Of a DNA stretch of 64,000 nucleotides, positions 37,729-50,850 are shown one piece after another. Each line of letters starts with the position of its first letter. Positions within the stretch are counted from its first letter, which is position 1. Below the pieces are notes generated by a model, which was not told the origin of the DNA, did not search any database, and saw only the letters and a program-made list of their open reading frames with translations. Origin of the DNA: Phoenix dactylifera (Eukaryota; Streptophyta; Magnoliopsida; Arecales; Arecaceae); contig NC_052397.1 in the NCBI RefSeq assembly GCF_009389715.1, positions 13,087,355 through 13,151,354 of the forward strand, given 5' to 3'. The translations under genes were made by a program, and so were the position numbers.

Positions 37729-40700
37729 AAAACAGTTTAATTTATACGAGTGGCATGTGCTTGAGATGGCGAGCTTCATATATAACACTCATATTCATGC
37801 CATCTCTCAAACTGTTGGAATAATTTTTGAATGCATTCCAACTGTGAAGAAGCTCCCAACTAAGGATCAGCTTAGATTTTAAACTTCCAGTTTGGCCTTC
37901 TACAGATCTGACAATCCCTCTGTTGCTGCATCAGTAAGTAGGACTTTAGGATATGACAGTTGATTAAATAATAATTTATCAGACACCTGAACCTTTCAGA
38001 CTTGCCTATTGTTATGCTGACACTGGAAGTTTAATGCAGGTTCATCAATTGCTGAGACCTAGATTAGGACAGAAGAGATTAGTCTTACCAAATGTTTGGA
38101 GGCTGTTTGGAGATAGTTCAATGACAGTGATATCTCCTGTGAGTCATAGTAACTTATTTACATTCAGTGTTCACATTATCATTATTGATTCATATGTTTG
38201 TCATTCTTTATTCATAAACTTGATATTGCCATGGACCACTGGTTCCATGGGAGTTGCCTTAATACAGTCTATTGCCTTAATTTTTGAAAAGACTTACAAT
38301 ATTAAATATAGGTCGCCATGCCTTCAAGTATCTTTGTGTATTTTATCCTACTAGTGTGTCAAGAAATATGCTAAGAACATAGAGTAATTAATTGTGATGT
38401 TGATAGCTGAATGCATATTGGACCCAAAACTTATGAAAATACCTTTATATTTTGCCTTCCCATGCTATTTTGTTGTTTAAAATAATAAACATGTTGTAAT
38501 ATTTGTTTGGCAATTTGGGCTAGATACATAATGCATATCCAAGATTATCCGGTGGACATGACTTGCCAAAACATGTACGTTAGAGATTCAAAACAAGCTA
38601 GATCATCGTCATAAAACAACTCAAAATACTTTAATTCAGAGTAAAAGGTTCATACGTTAGTGAGCACTCATGGTACTCTTTATGTGCATAATCTTATGTG
38701 CTAATCGATATGTACAGATAATTGGTATGGTACATAATATCATAGTAGGTATTAATTCATAGGATGATATATGCAACTAAGAAAAATATTGATAGTCTTA
38801 CTCGTTTGTGGAGCAATTGTTTGTCTATGAGGACACTAAAAAAAAAGAAGTGTTTGTTTCTTTGATGATCATCATCCCAAAGTGTTCTAAAAGTAACAAA
38901 TTACTACTTGTGAGGAGCAAGGGAATCCATGTAGGATGGAATTAGATCAGGCGAACAAGATTGCAAGGAGAAGAAATTGGTCATGTCATGAAATGCAGAA
39001 ATCTTGCTATAATGCTAGTATAATGAATATAATGATATGATGATAAGAAGAGAAGAGGTGAAAACATTGGTTCAAATTTGTGGACCCATGGCCAGCTTTA
39101 AACAAGTAGTGCTTCCATATTAACTCCTCGAGACCACTCTGCTTTATTGTAAATAAAAGAGGTCAGTTGGCTGGGTTGGCTAGGTAGCCTCAATCTGATT
39201 TTATGGATCCACTTAAAGTTGGGCCAGGTTCACAGTTTCAAGGTTTAGGGTCTGCAATAGATCCAACTTGGGCCATGTAGAACTTTAGTTCAAGATTAGG
39301 CTGAACTGAGTGCCAGCCACCCCTGCTTGCCCATGTCCCATTTAAGCATTGATAAGAAACTATAAAACTATACGATTGGTTCATGATTTAATTTTAAACA
39401 TATGACCTCCTACATGCAGACAATGTAAAAGTAAGATTTGTGCTGGTCGAGGAATCTATCCCATAGATGTTGTTCTTTAAACATTTGATGCTGCAGTTAG
39501 GAGCTTCACACGAAGAAGCCCTCCTATAAAGATAGAATATGGCCTTCAATAACTCTTAAGAAGGCATAGAAGGTGTATCTTCTTCTCTGTATTTGATTTC
39601 ATCTTTCCTTTGATGCTTGCTAATGGGCCAGTTTTTCCAAATAAGGGATGCTATGTAATGAGTTATAATCTCAGATACCCATCAGACACACGTCATCTGG
39701 ATGATTTCAGACATGATATTTCTAAATGTGAATCTATAAAATTTCTAATTGTTATGCTCTCATAGATACAGTTCTGTTTTTTCTGGAGAAAATGTTAAGG
39801 TGACTGATGAATATATATGCAACAAAGTTTAAAATAGGCTGACTTGATTGACATGTGATGTTCCTCTTTTTAAAAATAAAAATAAAAAAAATGTGAGAAA
39901 TGATTCTTTCTCAAAGGCTATGGCTCTTCCGAGGGAAACTGAATTGCGAACGATCAAGATTTTAAATATCGGTAGGATGGGGGTACATCGCACAGTCCCG
40001 AGTGTTAGGGGCACCATTCTATGTGTCAGGGCGGGATGAGTTTGGAAACAGGCCGGGACGGAACTGGATTTCCACTGTCCTAAGTGTTAGGATGCGGGGC
40101 CTCCCATTCCGGATGGCCCTGTCCCATGGTATTTAAAACATTGCAGAAGATAAATGGCTGTTCTTTACAGACTTGGCTGGAAGCCTTGGAGCAGATACAC
40201 ATGAAAGCTGTAACACTGTGACAGTGAGAGTGGTGATGTGCTGCTTCTGAATGGTATTCACTCAGATTTCTCATATGCAATCGCTCACAGGAGAATTCCT
40301 GAACAGCCAGAAAGTTGATAACTGCCTTCTTTTCTATATAATCCACCTTGATTTGTATTCAGATGGTTCTGCCTATTTTATGTGATAGGGCTGGTTAATT
40401 ATTAGCATGCAGTCAATGTGAACAGACCAACTTGCTAGTGCTAAGTTTTATTCTTTGCTTCATTGGGTTCAGAAATAGTTCCAAAGGGTTTAAAACTGCT
40501 GTCCTATGTTCTTGCTTGTGAGAGTGGCAGTTCCAGAGGGTATGACCAAAAGTGCTAAATGGAGACTGAAAATATTAGAAGATGGCTGCTGACTTGGCCT
40601 TCAAATGAAGCATTCAACTTGATGCTTGGATTTTATGAAGTCTGAAGCACTAGTAGCACTATAATTGTACAGATCTGTGGTTTTTTAACTCAAATTTCTC

Positions 40701-43630
40701 AGATTTTGATGGTCAACCATGCTGCCTATCTTAATTGTATGGTACGTATTTGGAGCTGGTAAATTTCAATGTGTTCAATTTAGTATGCCTAATGCTAAGC
40801 ACCATTGACAGAGTAAAGCTGAAGGGTGTGAAATGGATAACGAAGTGTATGTGCCCTCATAAAAGATAAAAAAGCATGTGAGCTAAACCACTAGGGGGTT
40901 TACAGAGATGAGGACTGGAAATTTTACAAATTGAATTTGCATCAAGTGGACTTGATTTGCAGTTTCCTGGTTAATTTAGAGATGCAAGCGTTCTTCAGGG
41001 AGATTTCAAATTTCTACCTATAGAGCCTGGAATTGTGGGAAGCTGCAATGTTACTGGTTTTTCTTGCTGCTGCTGATGCTGCTACCTTCTGTCTCTCTTA
41101 AGCTAAGGGGTGTTGCCAGGGAGGCGTTCTAGCTGTTAAGTGCATGAATTGATGCATTTGGCTGATGAAACCCAAAGTTCGGAGTGGAAAGGCTGCAAGA
41201 ATGACCAAATGCTTGGGAAGGATTGTATATCCATTAACATAGATAATGCAGCCAGGGAAGGTAAATTTTGGCTGATCTGGAGCAGAAATTGCTATAAAAT
41301 GAACAAGATACGGAGATTTGCTCAGGCTTTATCTTCTACCTGTGCCGTGAAGGCAAAGGCAAAAGTAATTGGGGCAGCTAATATGAAGGCATCCAGAAAT
41401 CACAACTGGTAACCAGGGCCTTCAAGACTGACATTCTCGAGTAAAAAAATTGTGGAAAACAGTTATCCGGGAGGTTTCTGCTAGACATTTGTAAAGAAAT
41501 TATCATTTTTGCTTTGGAGGACTCTAAAGCCACATGCCACCCGTGATCATGGAGCAACCAGTCTCAAGGTTGACTGTAGGAATTTTAATTTCACCTGATA
41601 GTTACTTATGACATCTATAACATTTACAAATGGATGATGTTTTGCTGGTGATGATGGTTTGTCTTTCTCATCTAATTTACATATAATTTTACATATATAA
41701 AAATTATAATCATCAATTGAATTATCTTATTTGCCTGGTTTCTTTTTTCCTAAGCTGAGCTCTCTGATTTTACTTTTCCGAACTTCTGTGAGTTCTTTCA
41801 ATTCTTCTGAATTTTGGATCTTTTCACCACGCTTAATGGCTCCCAAACACTAAGCATGCATGTATATGCACCATTAAAGCTTTGGATGATGTACAGGATC
41901 TTTTGCATTGATGCGCAGCAATACTCCTGACACATCTCTTGAAATCCTGTAAGTACATGATGGGTTTTATATGAAGGAGAGTAACCTTTTCATTGGCAGT
42001 GCTGCCAACAATACATTGTCTTGCCAGCGGAGTACAACATCTCTAAATGTCAGGGTCCTGAGGCATCTCAACAAGATAGAAAGCAAAGACCCCCAAACGG
42101 AGGGAGACAAGCGACCTGATAAATCCCTCGGTAGTACATAACCAACTATATTACTCTTAAATGCCAAGAATTCCATGACTAGCTGTCTTATGAGTGCAAC
42201 AGGTTAAATTACATGCACATCTGGTGAGAAATATGAAAGAAAAGTTCATAGTAGTTATGCGCCCTGCAAGTATAGAAGCACAGAAATCCAAAATTACAAA
42301 CTGGTTATGTTTTTGTTTTTCCTATTATATGAGTGGTAAATGCCCACAAACTTTTGGCAGATCCACTGCATTCCTTCACCTGGAAAGCACAATCTCATAC
42401 AGAGGATGGTTGTAAAGTTGTAATCATTGGCTTAAAGAATTTTATCATTCATATCAATTGATAAAGTTTTCCTCCTTTTCTTGCACTCCCTTTGTTCCTC
42501 AGAGAAAATAAGAAATATATAAGAAAGGACTTTTGGGGACACACAGGTTAGGCAACTTGATGATCATGACAACTGATTCCTCGAGAGTGCAAAAGCTAAG
42601 CAATGGGGAGCGACAGCAGCTTGATTTCAACGGTTGCACCTTATGAAAGGCAAGCCTGAGGAATGAGACAGCACCAGTGTGATTTTCCGGTTTATCAAGG
42701 TGCCTGTGGGTGATATACTCTCACCCTTTTTTTGTATTATTTTCTCCTTTATTCCCCTGCAAAAGAGAATGGGGGCAACTGAACTAATTGATGAAAAAAC
42801 GAACAACTAGACAAAAATAACAAACAAGATGCTTATATCAAAATTATTATAGAATGCTTTCTACCTTCCAATTCCATCTAAGATACCAAAACTGTTTTGT
42901 GGAATCAATCAGAGTGGCATGCAAATAATTGTTTAGACATATAACCCTGTCTTCAAAGACATCCAGATCGTTCCAGACAATGGTGATCCTATATCCACGT
43001 ATGCATGCTCATCAGTAGGCTATATCATCTGAAGAGGTGATCGCAACTGATTTGTCCAACCAATTGGTGATATATGGTGGTTTGAAGAGGCTAGTCCAGA
43101 GGATCTAATGGAACGAAAAGGTGCTTTTCATGATAGGATGATCGTGTTGGGCTACAACAATATGACATTTTTACCAGATTATTACTTGAATTGATCATAT
43201 ATTGTTTTTCTTTTAAAGTCCCCACTAATTCTATGCAATGTTTATTTGTTTCAAAGAAAAATGCATAGAAAACTGACCCTCATGGTCTTAGCCACATGAA
43301 ACTATGTATCACAAACCCGGTTTCTGGATATATCTCTACTGGAAAAAATAGAAATTCAAAAAGGACACAAAAATGTAACATGGTTGAGAGAACTATAGAC
43401 ATCTGCAAAATCTTCTTGAAAGAAAAATGATATAACCGTGCATGTGAATAGATAGTCAGAAAGATATTAAATATGCAGAACACCAGCCGCATGCATAACC
43501 CCTAAATGTAAAAATGGGCATATTTTAGAGGCATAGCAACAACCAAGCAAAGCAACCCAGTCCAAGCCTGAGACCACTCTGGTCTAGGCCAAGCTGTTGA
43601 TGAGCATCCTATATGAACATTCTTTGCTTC
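37729..43630. other. Intergenic, no gene recognised
   Basis: The first few hundred bases are probably PPR 3' UTR. The rest is AT-rich with short frames only. A CGGG/GTTAGG-rich patch at about 39930-40125 looks like a degraded transposon. The frames at 41140-41412 (+) and 41967-42176 (-) have no recognisable family. Confidence 0.6.
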
Positions 43631-43705
43631 AATGGCGACTACAACAATACCACAATAATAATGAAGTCAATGGCAACTACAACAATACCACAATAATAAT
43701 GAAGG
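43631..43705. repeat. 38-bp tandem duplication (2 copies)
   Basis: AATGGCGACTACAACAATAC and the following bases (43631-43668) are repeated at 43669-43705 with one internal substitution and a different final pair. Confidence 0.88.
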
Positions 43706-44478
43706 GGCACCCACTAAGGAGAGGTGCTTAAAATATAAGTTAAGAAACTAGAAAACTGATTTCCAACCATCATGACATATTTAAGTTAAAAGCTATGAAA
43801 AGTTACATCAGCAGTGCTGTACATCTGCAAAAAGGATTTAGTATGCTTAAGATAGCAGAGTTATATGAATAGAACTTAGAACTGACTAAAGCAAATTACA
43901 AGCACATATAGCCAGCCTCAGCAAGCCCCGCCAGACTTATAAATGCATCTTTTACCAATAGTACAATACAAACTACTAAATGTTTAAAGCACCAAAGGTA
44001 TCTATTGATCCTTGTATTGTTTCTCATATATTTAGAAAAGCACTTGGTCCTGTTCTGACATTATAAGAGTTTATTCATCCATCTGAACAATCTAGTTTGA
44101 TATTCATATTTTTCTCAAAAATTAAATTGTGACCTCACACTAGGTCTAATGTTTTAGATGACTTGAACTTTGTCCGAAAAGAGTTAATATTTTGATGGGT
44201 CAACAGGAGTTTCAGCTGTCATTAAGTCAGCTAAGTGCTAAAATTTGAGAGTGTCCCCCACTTCATGTCAGTAAGCTTTGATTGCTGACATGATTTTAGA
44301 GATAACAATAATAAAAATTTTATTACTATAAGAAACAAAACAAAAATGTTCAGCCATGTTTATAGCACATAGATTCCACTCAAGTGTATAACTGCCAACA
44401 GCAAAATAGAATGGCAAATATACTACAACAGCAATCATCCTAGTCCAGATTTCTCAACAAAATGGTAACAGAATGTAC

Positions 44479-47400
44479 CTTTTTAATTAAGCCTTCAGCA
44501 GACATGACTTCGTACAGTTTGTGCATAAGCATTTCTTCTTCAACCTTCACATCGATAGGCATAAAATCAGCAAGATAATGAAAAAGTAACCATCAAATAA
44601 CTCATATATAGCTAGTATATAGAACCTAACAGAAGAACTTCTAGAACAGATAAATCAACCTGAAGTCTATGTAGCTCATGGGACATTGCACGATAAGCTT
44701 CCATAAGGACTTCACTTTGCTTCTCCAGATGTCTGCATATCAAAGGATGACATAAACATATATAATGGTACTACAAATGTTCAAAGAAGAGTTGCATGCG
44801 AAAAATTTACTTGAACATTTCAGTTGAGTGTCTTGCATCCATTTTCAGACAGAAAAAATGATCCTGTAATATAAGGTTTCAGAGGTATGAGTAACAGTTA
44901 GTCAGAAAATTCATGGCAGAGATTGCATATTCGAGGCAAGAACAATGAAATTTCAAATAGCCATAGCCAAACATCTGGTTACCATTTTTAACTGTGATAA
45001 TGTCAAATATGACTAGCAAAAAGGAAGAAAAAAAAAAGGGAAGAATAAGGAATAACTAACGATTCCACCCTTAGTAGTAGAAAGCTTCACTCAAAGATCT
45101 CTTCAAAAACTCGTTCCTACACAACTTCCTAAGTTATTTGAAATTCTTTTAAGAGATCTGCATACTCACATCTGCTCCTCTACTTCAGGTAACTAAGATT
45201 CCACCAAAACCAAAACTCAGCCTTATCCTTATTTAACTTCCTGATCCTGTTTTGATCAGAGAAAAAGATTAGTTGTCTGAATAAAGTTTTACATGATAAC
45301 CAAAATAAACTAATTCTAACCATGCAAGCTAGAGCTCAAAGTTCTAATCTTGTTGAATACTTTCTAGCCCACTAAAATGAACGAAACTAAAAATTTTAAG
45401 TGTTAGATGAATCGAAAGTAATGATTTCAGACCACCACAGCAGAGCCGGCAGCACCCTCATCATTGCAGAGGAGGCACCACCACCACTATCACAGCAGCA
45501 GCACCACCCACCAGCAGCAACAACTTCTGCTGGTGACACTACCACAGCAGCAACCGGCAACAGCCCTAGTTCCTCCAATACCATCTTAAAAACCCCCAAA
45601 AAAGGAAAAGAGAGCTAGAGAAGAAGAAAATATTTTTTTTTTAAAAAAACATAAACAACCTTAGCTCTAAGTGTCAACACCCATTGCCATTCACTGACTG
45701 CTGCTCACCATTTGTCAATCTTCGACCAACAACCGCAACCATCGCTAGAGCATGCTTGCTTAGGGTTAGAGAGAAAGGTGGATTTGGAGGAATGGAAGAA
45801 AGAAAAAAGTGAAAGAAGTTAAAGTAATTTGGATCAGGTACCGGATTGACTCGTACCAGCTGAACTAGTACCCGATCCATTTACTTGACTCCAATTTAGT
45901 GCCCAAGTAACTGTTCAAGTCTTGAAACTTAGGTTCATGAAAATGTGTACTGGTCTGCTCAGTAAGTTTCATAATTTTTTTCTCAACTTCTGGGGCTTAT
46001 GCCTTTAATAGCTGCTTCTGTTGTGAATAACTTGCTTTGAGTACAAATGCACAATGGCATATTTTTATTCTTATAATGATCCTTTATATGGTCCAAGAAT
46101 CCCTTCAGATATGGACGTAACTTATCATCTTCATTTTAAAGTCATGTCAACCTTAAGTTTTAGTGATATTAATTTTATCATGGTAGTTGAAGGAACAGCA
46201 CTAGCACCATGGGTCATATATTCATCATAATCGATGGTCCTATAGACAAATGCCCTCAACTGTAGCTGGTAACTAGTTGAACATTAATTAGAAATACTAA
46301 GAACATCAACATTGAACTATAATGAGCAAGGCATGCATGCATGGAAAGAGTGAGGGATTGCAAATGTTAGTTAAGCTATCGTGCCCAAGAACTTGTAGCT
46401 AAACACGCTATATCTACCAAGGAACCATGGCCAAAGAACACGTAAATCAATTGAGAGCACAGAATCAGAGGTACCAATCCATTATGACCCTTGACTTTTG
46501 CAAGTTACTGAAGCTAGATATGTCTCAAATGTTATCCTTGGAGGGACTCCTTGAAGATTATAGTTGGTGATTGCTTAGAGAGGTAAAGACTGGGAAGTGA
46601 AACTACACCCTCTTTTCCAAGAAGCTAGCACTCATCATCACCAAGGTTCCCATTTTGTCCACTACAGACATGGACATTATAACCTAGGCTCTAGGAAGAT
46701 TGAGAGGTTTCAAGGAAAAAATATGTATTTGTTCCTCATTGGGTATGATAGCCTAAAGCACAATTGCGGTTACACATGAATATGGAAGTTGAATGTCATA
46801 TTCCAAGTATGATCCTTCATCATTAGACTTCTAATATTTCCATGACCACGTCCAAAATCAATAGATAAAGAAATAAGAATGAAGACCGACTACCCTACTC
46901 CAAAAGCCTTCACTAAATCTCTTTCTTCTTCAGTCTTCAAAACCTCCACCAACCCTTGACCAAACAAGAAAAAGAACATAGAGTGGGAGGGAGGCTAGGG
47001 AACTTGCTCGGTAATGCATCTTAGAAAAGAGTGGTACCTGAAATGTGTTTGCCAATGGCATGGGGTCATAAGAAAAAGCCAAAGGGGGCAAGGGAAAAGA
47101 TGGAGGCCCTATCACTCAAACTGAGCACGAGGCTCACGCAACCTCCCTAGTATAACGGAGTCGATCACTACTCTTTCTAGAGATCAACCCGCTTCTTCCT
47201 CCAATGGTGGATGGGAACTGCCTCTCCTTCATTAGCAAATAAGAGTGCCCCTCCTCTCCTCCACAGCCAAGAAATACATATCTATAGGCGTGGAAGTTCC
47301 ATTCTCACAAAGTTTTGAGTTTCTCAGCTTTTGTACAAACTCCTCGGTGCCCATCAAAGAGAATATTTAGCCGAGATTTCAAGGTTGTCCTCTTGTTTTT

Positions 47401-48612
47401 GCTCTCTAATATGAAGCTTTAATTATGCATACTAGTTTTTATAGGATGATTGGTCATAGATTGCCTGCAAGTAGATATAGTTCAATCATGCATTTAGGAT
47501 GTTCATAAGTATTTTCTAAAATTCTTCCATATCAGAATGAATTATCTTGTGCTCCAACAACTTGTCATTGGATCCTATGACAAAATCTTGCACCAGGTAT
47601 ACTTACATCTTTGACAAATTTACATAATCTAATAAGTTAATACCTATTTTTTGGACTTTGATTTAGTTTCGCGTATTAGGAAGCCATATGCCAAATGTTG
47701 CGGCAATGTGGTTTGTCAATGAATGAATATAGTTAATCAATGGACGATTTTGGGTTCTTGGGATCTGTATTTATTTGTTGAACTAAATGGAGGCTTCTTT
47801 AGTAGCTGAATGTATAGATAGATGGCTTGCTTAGCATGATTCATGAACATGGTATCTCTCTTCATTCCTTGTTCTAGATTGAGACAACATGCAAAATTCT
47901 AGGTTGATGCCTGTTTTCCATGTGGGTTGTAAGTGGCTTCTAACATAGGATGGCTGCAGACCTCCCTCTCCAGTCCTAGTTTTCGATTTTGTATATTTCA
48001 TGTGAATGGTGGCAGCCATGTCAAGTTCACAACCAACTCATTGAACTAGAGATTGGACTTATATTTTCTGGACCGATTGGGTCAGGTTATCATTGCTCTG
48101 ATGCAAACCACTAGCATTGGAATTAATTAGAGCATGTCCTAAAACATTGCCTGATCTTTAACATGCAAGACCTCCAATTTTAGAAATCAAAATGTGACAA
48201 GAATACAAAAGACATGAAATCATTCTCCAACAGAGAAAAAGGAACATTTTTTCTTCCTAATATTCTATTCAGGTGTTCATCAAACATACAGATGCATAAC
48301 AGTTCTACGCTAGGCCACATAAAGACAAGCAATTGAGCTATTACCTACTGTAACCTCTGGAATAACAGCAAATAATGCAAAAGCTCCTGATTCCTCTGAT
48401 AGCAAGTCCAATCCAAGGAAGCAACCCGGCGTTCCCGAGGAGAGCACTCAGATGAAGATGCAACCAAGAAAAAGGCAAACTACCGCCAAACCCAGAAACA
48501 GAGAAGAAGAAGAAGACGACGAAGAAAACGAGGAGAAATCCCAAAGAATGAGGATAAGATCTACCGTGGGGACCTAATCTTAGAGATTACCACGATGATT
48601 CCACTTCGCCAT
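44479..48612 (-). CDS. Small multi-exon gene for a short coiled-coil protein (3' exon not placed)
   Basis: I join five minus-strand exons: 48591-48612, 48355-48395, 44811-44863, 44660-44732 and 44479-44544. Every junction has GT-AG sites and the phases agree (1, 0, 2, 0, 0), giving 85 codons with no stop. The product starts MAKWNHREESGAFALF, continues FAVIPEDHFFCLKMDARHST, and becomes a helical, Glu/Leu/Met-rich segment (EKQSEVLMEAYRAMSHELHR, then VEEEMLMHKLYEVMSAEGL) likely to form a coiled coil. No signal peptide or membrane segment is seen. I do not recognise the family. The last exon must begin in phase 0 below 44479. Several acceptors could end it quickly, so the C terminus is open. Intron 2 is about 3.5 kb. 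The three inner exons are the best supported. The first two rest on phase agreement and on the continuity of the protein. Confidence 0.6.
44864..48354 (-). other. Large intron 2 of the small coiled-coil gene
   Basis: AT-rich, with a CAG/CCA-rich patch at about 45430-45580 that yields a Gln/Pro/Thr low-complexity frame, and a GGTACCG/GTACC-rich patch at about 45835-45890 typical of old repeats. No further exon was convincingly found. Confidence 0.5.
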
Positions 48613-48640
48613 CGATGGGAACAACTACAGGAACCGCCAT
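48593..48640 (-). promoter_or_regulatory. Candidate overlapping upstream reading frame
   Basis: An ATG at 48640 (minus strand), 28 bp upstream of the proposed main start, opens a 16-codon frame (MAVPVVVPIDGEVESS). Its TGA stop is created by the exon 1/exon 2 junction. It overlaps the main start and could lower translation, if transcripts begin upstream of it. Confidence 0.3.
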
Positions 48641-49871
48641 GGAACAAGGTCTTGAAGGAGATCGTCGCCCCCTAGAAGAGTGGCGATGATGCGGTTGACG
48701 GCATCACGGCGGCAACAGATCCGTTGGAGTTAGGGTTGGATAAGGGAGAGGATCCGAACGGGAGAAGAAGAAGAGGAGGAGAGGGGTGGCTGCCACGGCT
48801 GTGATGGAAGAAAAAAAGAAGAGGAGGAGGAGGAAAGGGGCGGCTACCGGCTACGATCGGAGAAGAAGAGGAGGACGGGTTCTTCTCGAAGAGGAGGAAG
48901 TGAAGACGAGAGCCAGCGTTCTTCCTTCCCAATCTCTAATAAGCGGTGGCAGGTGAACCGGCCGTGGGCCAGCAAGTCTCACCTCACGGTTTGGCAAGTC
49001 AACCGGGAGGTCCGGGATAGAGAGAGGATAAACCCCTTTATCCCATTCCCAAATGTATCCAAATCAATTAAATATAAATAAAATTTTGAGCAACGGACTA
49101 ATACCTTTATCTATATTTATACTTATATTTATTAAAAAATTAATATAAATATAGATAGACAACTATATCTAATTTTATTTATAATTCTATCTAATTTTAT
49201 AGCACCCATAATCTTTAAGATAAATAAATGATCACATTAATATGATATTAATTTGGTTTATCATCTATTTTAGTAATACCTTTGATTATATAATTATAAA
49301 ATTTAATTATTTAATTTATATTCGTATTTATATCTATACTTTTGATATCTAACTTATATTCGTTCAAAATAAATGCGAAAATAGATTTTTTACATCCGAC
49401 TAACATTCATATCCGTATATGTATTCGTCAAATAAAATAAATATAGATATATATATTGCTAGTATCCGATTTGTACCCAACCTGAGTCCGGCTCTAAAAA
49501 AAATATGCTTCTTCATAATGCAATTTGGTAGAGCAAATAATTTTTCTTTCTCAAATTCAACTCCTCATCAACAGACTCCTCAAACGCTTTCCCTCAAGCA
49601 CCCACAACAATTCCATCAAACTTTTGACTATTAAATTTCAAGTTAACTTTTGCTAGACCTGATGGGTAGCAATTCAATTTGGCATGATAGCTTTGAACTT
49701 CGAACATTGGGTTGCGACCATCAGACTGGCTTTCACTTTAAGTCAGTCAACCAAACTTGTTTCCATTTGGGACTTCGGACTAGGCAAACAATTCATTTTC
49801 CAGTTCTACGGTCAAAATTATATTTTTTTTATTAAAAAAAATTTCTAAAACACTGTATGGTCCCATAAGAA
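48641..49871. other. Probable 5' UTR/promoter of the small gene, then AT-rich repeat DNA
   Basis: 48641-48960 is purine-rich on the plus strand (pyrimidine-rich on the gene strand), as for a promoter and leader. 49060-49470 is a TATTTATA/AAATATAAAT-rich degenerate repeat. No other gene is seen. Confidence 0.5.
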
Positions 49872-50850
49872 CTTCCGTCTCTCACCGACATTTGCTAAGT
49901 TAATCAAGCCTCGCAAACTCCTCTCCTCTCTCCACCTCCTCCCATCTCCCCAACTTTTTCTCTTTTCATTCCCTCCATTATTAAGGGGACCGAGAAGAGC
50001 TTCCAAGTTCTGATAGGTCCAGTTCCTTTGCTTCTTCATAATTGAATAAGATTCATAAGGTTCTTATGCTTAGTTTCTGCTTCTAATCATAAAAATTTGA
50101 TCTTAATTTCAAGCTTTTTAATGTGTTGTGGGGTGCATAGAATTAAGAGGTTGATTCAAGAAACTGCACTCATTCTCTATGCTAATAGGATCGAAAGACT
50201 ACTCTTTGTAATCATGTATGTTAATCATCATCGTAAAAATTATAAGTGTAGGAATAACAATGCGAAAACTTTCATTGCTCTCAAAATGGCCCTATCTCAT
50301 ATTATGCTTATAATGTTTGAAACTCTTTACTGTTCCTAGAATGCCCCTACCAAGCTTTATTATCTAGAATACCAATATCCTCTTAGTTAAAACAGCCACA
50401 ATCTCTCTATTCAAACATCATTCTTCTAATCTCTTGAAGACTCAAACTCCTCTCATTTCGTAGAGTTTTTAGACACTCAAACTTCCCCCATCTCACATAC
50501 TCTTGCTAATCTAATAAATCAAGCCTCATAAACTCCTCTCCTCTCTCCAACTCCTATTGTCTCCTGATCGTTTCCTCTTTTCATTTCATTCATGATTATG
50601 AGAATTGTAAGGAGCTTCCAAGGTCCAACTAGTCCAGTTCCCTTGTTTCTCTATAATTGAATAAGATTTATAAAGCTCCTATGCTGGCTCTCCATTTTTG
50701 ATTAATTTTAAAAGTTTGATCTTTGGACTTTTTAACGTGTTGTGGAGTGTACAGTATCAAGAGGATAATCAAGACACTCCGCTATTTCTTTTCTGCTTCC
50801 AGGATCAAAATATTACTCTCTATAATAAGGCATATTAATTATTACTAATA
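49872..50850 (+). repeat. Diverged direct duplication (about 363 bp, two copies)
   Basis: Copy A (49872-50234) and copy B (50482-50850) align along their whole length, including shared CAAACTCCTCTCCTCTCTCC-like, ATTGAATAAGATT and TTTTTAA(T/C)GTGTTGTGG blocks. I estimate roughly four in five bases are shared. They are separated by about 250 bp. Neither copy carries a convincing reading frame. Confidence 0.8.

Noticed and set aside
41140..41412. 90-codon plus-strand frame
   Set aside because: No recognisable motif, and no supporting neighbouring exons.
43631..43705. Short tandem repeat considered as a CRISPR-like or regulatory array
   Set aside because: Only two adjoining copies without spacers in a plant nuclear context; a simple tandem duplication explains it.
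45400..45618. Gln/Pro/Thr-rich 72-codon frame
   Set aside because: Low-complexity CAG/CCA DNA inside a presumed intron, with frames of similar character on the other strand.
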